Part shown: in pieces, positions 1 through 7,099 of the stretch
How the letters are laid out: each line of letters begins with the position of its first letter
How positions within the stretch are numbered: the first letter of the stretch is position 1
Origin: Candidatus Avimonoglobus intestinipullorum
Lineage (GTDB): Bacteria > Bacillota > Clostridia > UBA1381
Reading direction: 5' to 3'
NCBI GenBank assembly: GCA_018714645.1
Contig: DVND01000164.1
Span: 1 to 7,099, forward strand
Length of the DNA stretch: 7,099 nucleotides
The notes under the pieces: model-generated
Told to the model about the DNA's origin: nothing
Seen by the model: only the letters and a program-made list of their open reading frames with translations
The model's database searches: none
Translations under genes and position numbers: made by a program

Positions 1-11
1 TGTTTTAGAAC

Positions 12-38
12 AAAAAAATAACGCATTCCCGGAATGCG
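12..38 (-). terminator. Rho-independent terminator ending the minus-strand gene block
   Basis: Bases 22-29 and 31-38 are perfect inverted complements (CGCATTCC / GGAATGCG), giving a 7-8 bp stem with a loop of one to three bases. On the minus strand the stem is followed at once by TTATTTTTTT (21 down to 12), the classic uridine tail. On the plus strand no T-run follows, so it works in one direction only. It is the first convincing terminator after the CNNM gene, about 260 bases past its stop codon, so the transcript should carry a long 3' untranslated region. Confidence 0.8.
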
Positions 39-95
39 CTGCATAGATTGGAAAAATTCTGCAATACTAAGAAAAACAACGACAGGAGAAAAACC

Positions 96-323
96 ATGAA
101 CAACTGTAACCTGCTCTTTACGGCTCTGCGCCTTTGGCTGCTGGGCTGGGCCCTGGATTGCTCCACACACATCCTCGACAACTGCGCCGAAAAACGCCTG
201 CACCAAAAAAAACCGCTTACCGGTAAATTTTTCACACGGTATGCGGCTTTTTGCGAAATGCTGTCCCAAAAATGGAAGCGGTTGGAAACCAAGTTCCTAC
301 TCCTCCAGTTCGCCCGGCTCTAA
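96..323 (+). CDS. Unrecognised small protein, possibly membrane-associated (75 aa)
   Basis: I do not recognise this protein. The ORF starts at ATG 96, preceded by AGGAG at 84-88 with a 7-base spacer, which is close to ideal. A longer in-frame reading from TTG 48 lacks such a site. Residues 5-20 are hydrophobic and rich in Leu and Trp (NLLFTALRLWLLGWAL), fitting one membrane segment or an amphipathic helix. The rest is basic, with KR, KK and KWKR clusters. There are four cysteines (4, 22, 30, 53) but no CxxC motif. Codon choice (CTG for Leu, mostly CGC/CGG for Arg, frequent C or G at third positions) resembles the neighbouring genes, which favours real coding. The gene converges on the CNNM gene and overlaps its last 27 bases. 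It lies wholly opposite that gene's predicted 3' untranslated region. The promoter is unclear. It could be a chance ORF; confidence is moderate. Confidence 0.5.
   Translation: MNNCNLLFTALRLWLLGWALDCSTHILDNCAEKRLHQKKPLTGKFFTRYAAFCEMLSQKWKRLETKFLLLQFARL
205..224 (-). terminator. Weak terminator-like hairpin in the CNNM 3' untranslated region
   Basis: On the minus strand ACCG (224-221 read as complement) pairs with CGGT (215-212) around a 5-base loop, followed by an eight-T run (212-205). The stem is only 4 bp, so termination would be inefficient. An upstream A-tract could pair with some of the T-run and add a little stability. It may act as a partial terminator about 75 bases after the CNNM stop, before the stronger site at 12-38. 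It also lies inside the convergent small ORF. Confidence 0.25.
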
Positions 324-1538
324 AGCGGCGGCTATAACCTCTAACGCGCGGCGGTCCTCCACCTTTGTCACCGTCACAGAAAGGTTCCGAAAGCGGAACC
401 GGTCGCCCTCCTTTGGAATACGCCCCAATTCCTCCATCACCCAGCCTCCGACGGTGCTGCTTTGCGCTTCTTCTTCAAGATCAAACAGCTCCAGCATCTT
501 GTCCAGATTCGCGTTGCAGGAAACCCGGTAACACAGCGGTGAAATCTCCGTAAATTCCTCCACGACCTCATCGTGCTCGTCCCATATTTCCCCAACCAGC
601 TCTTCAATGATATCCTCCAGCGTCACAATCCCCAAAGTGCCGCCGTATTCATCCGTCACCACCGCCATATGGGACTTTTTCTGCTGGAGCAGGCGCATCA
701 GGTCGGAAATCTGCATATGCTCCAATACATACAGCGCGGGCTTGATGACATGTTCCAGCGGCTCGCCCTTTCCGATGACCTGGTATTGAAAATCCTTCTG
801 GTTGATGATGCCGATGACATTGTCAATGGTTTCCTTATAAACCGGCAGCCGCGAAAAGCGCGTCTCGTAAAATATATGGTCAATTTCCTCCGGGCTGCCG
901 GCGCTGTCCACAGCAATCACGTCCACGCGCGGGATCAGGATATCCTCCACTTCCAAATCGTAAAATTCAATGGCACTTTTGATCAGCTCCCCTTCATTGT
1001 CGCCAATGCTGCCCTCGCTGCGGGCTTCCTCTACCATTGTAAGCAATTCTTCCTCCGTGATGCTCCGGTCGCCTTTGACCTTCAGGATTTTTGCAATCAA
1101 TTTTTTCAACCCGGAAAAAAGAACCGTCAACGGTGTGAATATAACGCATAACCCATTTAAAACCGGGGCCGCAAACAGCGCAAATTCCTCAGGCATCTCT
1201 TTTGCAATGCTCTTTGGCCCGATTTCGCCAAATATCAGCACGATGACCGTCATAACAATTGTGGAAACCGCTACGCCGTTTTTGGGGAAATACAGCACAA
1301 ACAGCGACGTTGCCAGCGACGTGGAAAGGATATTGACAATGTTATTCCCAATCAGAATCGTAGACAGGATTTTATCAAAATTCTCACACATATCCAGCGT
1401 GAGCGCCGCCCGCTTGTTTCCGCTGTTGGCCATATTTTTCAAGCGGATGCGGTTTAGGGACGTAAACGCCGTTTCCATCGCGCTGAAATATGCGGACAGG
1501 ATGATAAGTACGACTAACGCAATAATCGCACCGTTCAT
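297..1538 (-). CDS. CNNM/CorC-family membrane protein with CBS pair, probable Mg2+ exporter
   Basis: A 413-residue membrane protein of the DUF21-CBS-CorC/HlyC architecture. Residues 1 to about 150 form the DUF21 (CNNM) transmembrane domain, with hydrophobic segments near 3-22, 56-83, 88-104 and 118-145. Family motifs are visible: FSAMETA (18-24), IGNNIVNIL (63-71) and FGEIGPK (103-109). A CBS pair spans about 200-318, with the typical VVTDEYGGTLGIVTLEDIIEE in the second CBS. A CorC/HlyC domain covers about 330-405. Relatives such as MpfA of Staphylococcus aureus are linked to Mg2+ efflux; the older name 'hemolysin' rests on weak evidence. Mg2+ export is therefore inferred from the family. The start ATG is preceded by GGAGG with an 8-base spacer. 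It is the last gene of the block, separated from the DUF1858 gene by 48 bases containing a strong hairpin. The length is normal and no defect is seen. Confidence 0.96.
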   Translation of the reverse strand: MNGAIIALVVLIILSAYFSAMETAFTSLNRIRLKNMANSGNKRAALTLDMCENFDKILSTILIGNNIVNILSTSLATSLFVLYFPKNGVAVSTIVMTVIVLIFGEIGPKSIAKEMPEEFALFAAPVLNGLCVIFTPLTVLFSGLKKLIAKILKVKGDRSITEEELLTMVEEARSEGSIGDNEGELIKSAIEFYDLEVEDILIPRVDVIAVDSAGSPEEIDHIFYETRFSRLPVYKETIDNVIGIINQKDFQYQVIGKGEPLEHVIKPALYVLEHMQISDLMRLLQQKKSHMAVVTDEYGGTLGIVTLEDIIEELVGEIWDEHDEVVEEFTEISPLCYRVSCNANLDKMLELFDLEEEAQSSTVGGWVMEELGRIPKEGDRFRFRNLSVTVTKVEDRRALEVIAAALEPGELEE

Positions 1539-1563
1539 TTAAAATTCCTCCATTTTCAACAAA

Positions 1564-1583
1564 TGCGGGGAAAACTCCCCGCA
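1564..1583 (-). terminator. Strong intercistronic hairpin, possible attenuator or partial terminator
   Basis: Bases 1564-1571 (TGCGGGGA) pair perfectly with 1576-1583 (TCCCCGCA) around a four-base loop. The stem is 8 bp with six G-C pairs. It begins three bases after the DUF1858 stop codon. On the minus strand it is followed by TTTGTTG rather than a continuous T-run, so termination should be partial at best. It could lower CNNM expression relative to upstream genes, or protect the 3' end of the upstream message. The CNNM ribosome binding site lies just beyond it, outside the stem. Confidence 0.5.
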
Positions 1584-1586
1584 AAA

Positions 1587-1790
1587 TTATTGTTTCGCTG
1601 CCAAATAGTCATTGATGTCCTTCACAAGCTGGTCTACGTCGGCGCCATGCACCATGCAGGCCTGTTCAATGCTCTCGCCGCTGGCCGACGGGCAGCCCAG
1701 GCAATGCATCCCGATGTCCATGAAGAACTTGGCCGTCCCCATGTCCATGTTCAAAACGTCCATAATAATCATATCCTTTGTTACCTTCAT
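1587..1790 (-). CDS. DUF1858 redox-type thiol protein (67 aa)
   Basis: A small stand-alone DUF1858 domain protein. This family is also described as the hybrid-cluster-protein-associated redox disulfide domain. The family pattern is clear: an N-terminal VTKDMIIMDVLNM-like helix, then GMHCLGCP with a CxxC pair at Cys30 and Cys33, a third cysteine at 45, then HGADVDQLVKDIN near the C-terminus. The whole protein is one domain, and no signal peptide or membrane segment is seen, so it should be cytosolic. A dithiol/disulfide or metal-binding role is suggested by the CxxC; its partner is unknown. The start ATG has GAGG five bases upstream. It follows the ftsH stop by 17 bases, so it is almost certainly cotranscribed with ftsH, and a hairpin follows its stop codon. 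The family assignment is sure; the biochemical function is not. Confidence 0.92.
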   Translation of the reverse strand: MKVTKDMIIMDVLNMDMGTAKFFMDIGMHCLGCPSASGESIEQACMVHGADVDQLVKDINDYLAAKQ

Positions 1791-1807
1791 TGTTTCCTCT
1801 TCCTTTC

Positions 1808-3622
<1,815 letters not shown>

Positions 3623-3628
3623 TGCATT

Positions 3629-3635
3629 CCCTCCT
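3629..3635 (-). promoter_or_regulatory. Ribosome binding site that decides the ftsH start
   Basis: AGGAGGG on the minus strand (3635 to 3629) matches the anti-Shine-Dalgarno core. It is separated by 6 bases (AATGCA) from the in-frame TTG at 3622. An out-of-frame ATG at 3627-3625 is only one base away from it, too close for normal use, and would read just six codons. The upstream in-frame GTG at 3664 would place this site inside the coding sequence. The site therefore supports a TTG start. Confidence 0.8.
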
Positions 3636-3654
3636 ATTTTACCAGATAGCACAT

Positions 3655-3683
3655 ACTTTATCACAAATCTCTGAAAATTTCAA
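3655..3683 (-). promoter_or_regulatory. Probable sigma-A promoter for ftsH at the tilS stop codon
   Basis: On the minus strand TTGAAA (3683-3678, five of six matches to TTGACA) is followed by exactly 17 bases and TAAAGT (3660-3655, four of six matches to TATAAT). The -10 box is preceded by TGA (3663-3661), an extended -10 TGn element that is also the tilS stop codon. Transcription would start near 3650-3647, giving a leader of roughly 25 bases that carries the ftsH ribosome binding site and starts inside the GTG-initiated reading. It is a sequence match only, without expression data. Confidence 0.5.
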
Positions 3684-5004
3684 CCGCGTATGTGAATTTT
3701 TTGTCCAAACACGGCAGGAACCGCCGGTCCCGCCGATGATCCACAACCCATACAAGCTCGTCTCCATAGGCCAGCAGCGGGATTTTCTCCCGCTCCTTTC
3801 GCGGGATTTTTTGATCTATGAAAAAATCCGACAATTTTTTCCGCCCCGTCATACCAACCGGGTAAAATCCGTCGCCGTCCCGGCGCGACCGCAGCCAAAT
3901 CCCGCGCTCCTCATCGGCAGAAAAACAAAATACGCCTTCCGCCGCGGCATCGCAGGCTGATACCCGCACCGACGCGCCGATTTCCGGGATATGCGTCAGA
4001 ACGCCCGGCTCCAATTGATAGGCAAACGCGGCGCGCCGCTCCTTTTTCCCCAGAACAAGGGCGCCGTATTCGATCCATGCCGCCGTCTGACGGCCTATAT
4101 CAATACTGTTGCCGTTTTTCTGCGATTCTATAAGTTTTAACATATTTTCAATGTGTTTTTCTTCCAAATTCTGCGCCGTGCCCACGTAATTTTTATAAAA
4201 AAGCTGCAATACCCGCCGCCGGATACACGGCTCCTCTCGCCGGAACGCCTCCAAATCCAGCCGCCTCCCCGCCGCACAGCGCCCGCAGGCCTGTTCCGCC
4301 AGCCGGTTCAGCAAATCTGCCTCTTGTGCGCAAATCTTTGCATTGCGGGCCGCCGTCTCAATAAAATTGGGGTTGATGCATTCAATTTGCGGTATCAATT
4401 CCAGGCGGATTTTATTTCGCGTATAATCCGTCTCAAAATTGGTCTCGTCTACCACATACGGAATCTGGAATGTCTTGCAATACGCTTCAATCTCCGCCTT
4501 GCTGCAATCCAGCAGCGGGCGGATCACCGCGCCGCGTACATATGGGATCCCGCCCAGGCCGTCCAGCCCGCTGCCGCGGATCAGGTGCATCAGCACCGTT
4601 TCAGCGGCGTCGTTCTGATTGTGGGCCGTGGCGATTTTATCAATGCCCCGCTCCCGCCTGACTGCATCAAAAAAGGCATACCGAAGCGCCCGCCCGGCGA
4701 GTTCCTCCGATATACCCTGCCCCCTTGCATAATCCCGCACCTGCGCATCATGCACCATGCATTCCACCCCAAAAGAGGCGCACAACTCCTGTGCAAATTC
4801 TGCATCCTGCCCAGCGTTTTCCCGCAAATGGTGGTTTACATGCGCCGCATAAATCCGCAGCCCATACTGTTCGCGCAGCCGGCACAACACACTCAAAAGC
4901 GTGGCGGAATCACTGCCGCCCGACAATGCGACCAGCACGGATTCCCCCCGCCCCAGCATTTGATATGCATCTATTGTATTTTGAACCTGCTTTAAAATAT
5001 CCAT
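3661..5004 (-). CDS. tilS: tRNA(Ile)-lysidine synthetase TilS
   Basis: TilS converts cytidine 34 of the AUA-reading isoleucine tRNA to lysidine, using ATP and lysine, which switches decoding from AUG to AUA. It is an essential cytosolic enzyme. The 447-residue protein has the N-type PP-loop SGGSDS (28-33), HVNHHLR (55-61) and AHNQNDAAET (127-136), the last a variant of the commoner AHHxDDQxET. It then has HLIRGSGLDGLGGI (140-153) and DETNFETDYTRNKIR (186-200). The TilS C-terminal domain is seen at about 368-430, including WLRSRRDGDGF, GRKKLSDFFIDQKIPR and WVVDHRRDRRF. Length is normal for the family. The start ATG overlaps the dnaB stop as TAATG, and only a weak purine-rich stretch (AAAGAAGAA) lies upstream, so translation probably depends on reinitiation after dnaB. 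The hypoxanthine phosphoribosyltransferase gene that often sits between tilS and ftsH is absent here. Confidence 0.97.
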   Translation of the reverse strand: MDILKQVQNTIDAYQMLGRGESVLVALSGGSDSATLLSVLCRLREQYGLRIYAAHVNHHLRENAGQDAEFAQELCASFGVECMVHDAQVRDYARGQGISEELAGRALRYAFFDAVRRERGIDKIATAHNQNDAAETVLMHLIRGSGLDGLGGIPYVRGAVIRPLLDCSKAEIEAYCKTFQIPYVVDETNFETDYTRNKIRLELIPQIECINPNFIETAARNAKICAQEADLLNRLAEQACGRCAAGRRLDLEAFRREEPCIRRRVLQLFYKNYVGTAQNLEEKHIENMLKLIESQKNGNSIDIGRQTAAWIEYGALVLGKKERRAAFAYQLEPGVLTHIPEIGASVRVSACDAAAEGVFCFSADEERGIWLRSRRDGDGFYPVGMTGRKKLSDFFIDQKIPRKEREKIPLLAYGDELVWVVDHRRDRRFLPCLDKKFTYAVEIFRDL

Positions 5005-6347
5005 TATTCTTCTTTCGCTGTATAGTCAATATTGACAAACTTCGTATACCGGCCCTGCCAGCCCAGTTTGAACATGCCTGTTTCGCCGGTCCTCTGCTTG
5101 GCGATGATACACTCTGCAATGTTTTTCTCTTCCGAATCCTTATTATAATATTCGTCCCGGTATAAAAACAGCACCATATCCGCGTCCTGCTCAATCGCGC
5201 CGGATTCACGCAGGTCCGACAGCATCGGCCGCTTGTCGCTGCGGGATTCCACCGTCCGCGCCAATTGGGACAGCGCAATGACCGGGATATCCAATTCCTT
5301 CGCCAACACCTTCAGCGAACGGGATATCTCCGATATCTCCTGCTGGCGGTTGTCGCTGCGCCCGCTGGACTGCATCAGCTGCAAATAGTCGATGATAACC
5401 AGCCCCAGCTTTTTCGTCTGCTTCAGCCGGCGGCATTTCGCGCGGATCTCAGAAACCGTAATGGTGGCGGTATCGTCAATGAAAATCGGCGCCATGGCCA
5501 CCTTGTCCACAACCGCCCCGATCTGCCGCCAATCCTCGCCTGAAAAATCCCCCATGCGCACCGCGTTGGAATCCACCAACGCCTGGCTGCACAGGATCCG
5601 GTTGACAATCATGCTCTTGGACATTTCCAGATTGAAAATCGCCACCGCCGTGCCCTCATTGATGGCGGCATGCTCCGCGATGTTGACGGCAAAGCTGGAT
5701 TTCCCCATGCCGGGCCGTCCCGCCACGATAATCAGCTCCCCGCCGTGCAGGCCGCCGGTGCGGCGGTTCAGCTCATCAAACCCCGTGGGCACGCCGGACA
5801 GCTTCCCCTTGTTCAAGGCATGCTCCACCATGTCCTGGTACGCCGTCATCAGCACTTCCTGGATCGGCACGATGTCATTTTGTTCCTTTTCCGCAGCCAC
5901 GCCGAAAATCAACTGCTCCGACTGCTCCAAAATCTGCTCCAGATGGTCGCTTTCCTGATAAGCCATGTCGGAAATTGCCTTGGCCGATTGAATCAGGCGG
6001 CGCAGGACTGCTTTTTCCTTAATGATTTTTGCATAATATTCCGTATTGCCCGTCGTAGGAACGCTGGTGGCAGCCATGCTCAGATAGGTGATCCCGCCGA
6101 TGGCGTCCAACTGGTCCTTCTGGTTGAGCCGGTCCGACACCGTCACGATATCCACCGGCACATTTTCATTGAACAGTTCCATAACCACGGCGTAAATCGC
6201 GCGGTTCTGTTCAAAATAAAAATCCTCTGCCTTGATGATTTCCGCGGAAGCTGCAACGCTCTTCCCGCTAGTCAGTACGCTGCCGATCACCGACTGCTCC
6301 GCCTCTTTATTATGCGGCAGGACGCGCTCCATATTCAATTCTGCCAT
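5004..6347 (-). CDS. dnaB: Replicative DNA helicase DnaB
   Basis: The hexameric 5'-3' helicase that unwinds DNA at the replication fork (named DnaC in Bacillus subtilis). The 447-residue protein has the N-terminal collar domain at about 8-110, opening with VLPHNKEAEQSVIGS, and a linker to about 180. The RecA-like motor follows, beginning GVPTGFDELNRRTGG. Visible motifs are Walker A GRPGMGKS (210-217), the probable catalytic glutamate E241 in FNLEMS, Walker B LVIIDYLQLM (316-325), the SQLARTVESRSDKRP-type motif (360-374) with DLRESGAIEQDAD, and AKQRTGETG (416-424) carrying the trans-acting Lys/Arg. No intein or truncation is seen. The first ATG is preferred: GGTGGAAGG lies just upstream, while the ATG at codon 6 has no good site. 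It starts 21 bases after rplI and shares one base with tilS, so the three are surely cotranscribed. Confidence 0.98.
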   Translation of the reverse strand: MAELNMERVLPHNKEAEQSVIGSVLTSGKSVAASAEIIKAEDFYFEQNRAIYAVVMELFNENVPVDIVTVSDRLNQKDQLDAIGGITYLSMAATSVPTTGNTEYYAKIIKEKAVLRRLIQSAKAISDMAYQESDHLEQILEQSEQLIFGVAAEKEQNDIVPIQEVLMTAYQDMVEHALNKGKLSGVPTGFDELNRRTGGLHGGELIIVAGRPGMGKSSFAVNIAEHAAINEGTAVAIFNLEMSKSMIVNRILCSQALVDSNAVRMGDFSGEDWRQIGAVVDKVAMAPIFIDDTATITVSEIRAKCRRLKQTKKLGLVIIDYLQLMQSSGRSDNRQQEISEISRSLKVLAKELDIPVIALSQLARTVESRSDKRPMLSDLRESGAIEQDADMVLFLYRDEYYNKDSEEKNIAECIIAKQRTGETGMFKLGWQGRYTKFVNIDYTAKEE

Positions 6348-6368
6348 CGTCCTTCCACCGCCCTTTCT

Positions 6369-6815
6369 TTAGAGGTTTTCCACCTGCACCTTCAGCTTGC
6401 CGGTCACGCCTGTGTGGATTTTTACATCCACCTCCGTTGTCCCCAGCGTCTTGATCCCATCCGGCAATACAAACTTCTTTTTATCCAATTTGATGTGATG
6501 CTGCATCGTCAGCGCCTCCGCCACGTCCTTGGAGGTGATGGAGCCGAACAGCTTGCCGTTTTCTCCGGCCTTTGCAGACAGCTTCACGGTCAGCGTTTCC
6601 ATCTGCTTGGCAATTTCCTGCGCCTCCTCCAATTCCTTCTTTTTCCTGAATTCCTCGGATTCCTTCTGCCCCTGCATCACATTGATGTTTTCTTTTGTGG
6701 CTTCCTTTGCCAGCTTTTTCGGCAGCAGGTAATTGCGGGCATATCCGTCGGAAACCTCCACCAACTGCCCCTTTTTCCCTTGTCCCTTAATATCCTGGTT
6801 TAAAATGACTTTCAT
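6369..6815 (-). CDS. rplI: 50S ribosomal protein bL9
   Basis: bL9 binds domain V of 23S rRNA near the base of the L1 stalk and helps maintain frame and fidelity. The 148-residue protein has the usual length and layout. The N-terminal rRNA-binding domain (1 to about 47) contains GKKGQLVEVSDGYARNYLLP, the family signature. A long charged connecting helix follows (about 41-75). The C-terminal domain (about 76-148) contains GKLFGSITSKDVAEAL. The start ATG at 6815 begins MKVILNQDIKGQG, the expected N-terminus, and has GCAGGG 6 bases upstream. An in-frame extension to 6860 would run into gdpP and is not credible. It lies 22 bases after gdpP and 21 before dnaB, an order conserved in many Bacillota. 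Confidence 0.98.
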   Translation of the reverse strand: MKVILNQDIKGQGKKGQLVEVSDGYARNYLLPKKLAKEATKENINVMQGQKESEEFRKKKELEEAQEIAKQMETLTVKLSAKAGENGKLFGSITSKDVAEALTMQHHIKLDKKKFVLPDGIKTLGTTEVDVKIHTGVTGKLKVQVENL

Positions 6816-6837
6816 AGCAAACCCTGCCCTTTCTCTG

Positions 6838-7099
6838 TTACGCTTTTTTGTTTTCTTCAATATAGTCCTCTATTGCCCGTTTGAGCTGAATGCTGACCTC
6901 AAAGGGCGAGAATCCTTTGATCTGCGCGCCGGCAACGCTCATATGTCCGCCGCCGCCCAGCTTTTCCACGATCACCTGTACATTCACTTCCCCCAGCGAC
7001 CGCGCGCTGACAAACACCTCGTTTTCCATGGGATATACCACAAACGCGGCCTTGATGCCGTTGATATCCAGCAGGTTATCCGCCGCCTGCGACGCAATC
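6838..7099 (-). CDS. gdpP: Cyclic-di-AMP phosphodiesterase GdpP, C-terminal fragment (cut by window edge)
   Basis: Only the last 86 residues are in the window; the reading frame is open to the right-hand edge, so the 5' part lies outside and this is not a broken gene. The fragment is the end of the DHHA1 domain of a DHH phosphoesterase. It shows IKAAFVVYP, then SARSLGEVNVQ (fragment residues 31-41) and the GGGGH motif (48-52), which closes the active site of DHH/DHHA1 enzymes. SARSLGEVNVQ and the position just upstream of rplI identify GdpP (YybT) rather than NrnA or RecJ. GdpP hydrolyses cyclic di-AMP to pApA and so affects cell-wall stress, potassium and osmotic homeostasis. In full-length relatives two membrane segments, a degenerate PAS domain and a degenerate GGDEF domain come first; these cannot be checked here. 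The likely operon promoter is upstream, outside the window. Confidence 0.93.
   Translation of the reverse strand, partial: IASQAADNLLDINGIKAAFVVYPMENEVFVSARSLGEVNVQVIVEKLGGGGHMSVAGAQIKGFSPFEVSIQLKRAIEDYIEENKKA

Noticed and set aside
60..68. Extended -10-like TGcAATACT upstream of the small plus-strand ORF
   Set aside because: The -10 matches four of six and no acceptable -35 occurs 16-18 bases upstream (TGCATA at best), so it is too weak to annotate.
5..292. Minus-strand 95-codon ORF starting TTG 292, with GGAGGAG at 300-306 spaced 7 bases upstream
   Set aside because: The ribosome-site match comes from the last CNNM codons. The ORF runs through the terminator at 12-38, uses several AGG arginine codons unlike the neighbours, and is rich in Ser, Arg and Phe as antisense readings often are. 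It cannot be fully excluded.
573..1151. Plus-strand 192-codon open frame
   Set aside because: Antisense shadow of the CNNM gene CBS region; no motif.
4153..4995. Plus-strand 280-codon open frame
   Set aside because: Antisense shadow of tilS, low-complexity in Pro, Arg and His.
5025..5036. 12-base perfect palindrome GTCAATATTGAC
   Set aside because: It lies within the last codons of dnaB, is AT-rich and short, and has no second copy or promoter beside it; probably chance.
5670..6803. Plus-strand 377-codon open frame
   Set aside because: It lies opposite dnaB and rplI and arises from their codon bias. The translation shows no recognisable domain and the opposite-strand genes are certain.
6816..6860. 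15-codon N-terminal extension of rplI
   Set aside because: It overlaps gdpP and is not part of the bL9 family; the ATG at 6815 gives the exact expected N-terminus.

Overview
The window is a tightly packed, almost entirely minus-strand block of core genes from a Bacillota bacterium, most likely a member of the Clostridia. The protein families, strong GGAGG-type ribosome binding sites and the gdpP-rplI-dnaB and tilS-ftsH pairings all point that way. Genus and species cannot be read from the sequence.

In the direction of transcription (high to low coordinates) the order is: the C-terminal end of gdpP (c-di-AMP phosphodiesterase, cut by the window edge), rplI (ribosomal protein bL9), dnaB (replicative helicase), tilS (tRNA-Ile lysidine synthetase), ftsH (membrane AAA+ zinc protease), a 67-residue DUF1858 thiol protein, and a 413-residue CNNM/CorC-type membrane protein with a CBS pair. 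The first five junctions (gdpP to DUF1858) are 38 bases or less, and dnaB and tilS share a TAATG stop/start. The set reads as one long operon. It is subdivided by a probable internal promoter at the tilS/ftsH junction and by a strong hairpin just before the CNNM gene. A good intrinsic terminator at 12-38 ends the block, about 260 bases past the CNNM stop codon.

The only plus-strand gene I support is a 75-codon ORF (96-323). It has a very good ribosome binding site, encodes a hydrophobic N-terminal segment, and converges on and overlaps the 3' end of the CNNM gene. I do not recognise the product.

Functionally this is housekeeping: nucleotide signalling, translation, replication, tRNA decoding, membrane protein quality control, a small redox-type protein and probable divalent-cation handling. 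I see no mobile element, CRISPR array, tRNA or rRNA gene, and no new defence or biosynthetic system. The points worth checking are regulatory: the ftsH start and promoter, the dnaB-tilS coupling, the hairpin before the CNNM gene, and the small convergent gene lying opposite the CNNM 3' untranslated region.
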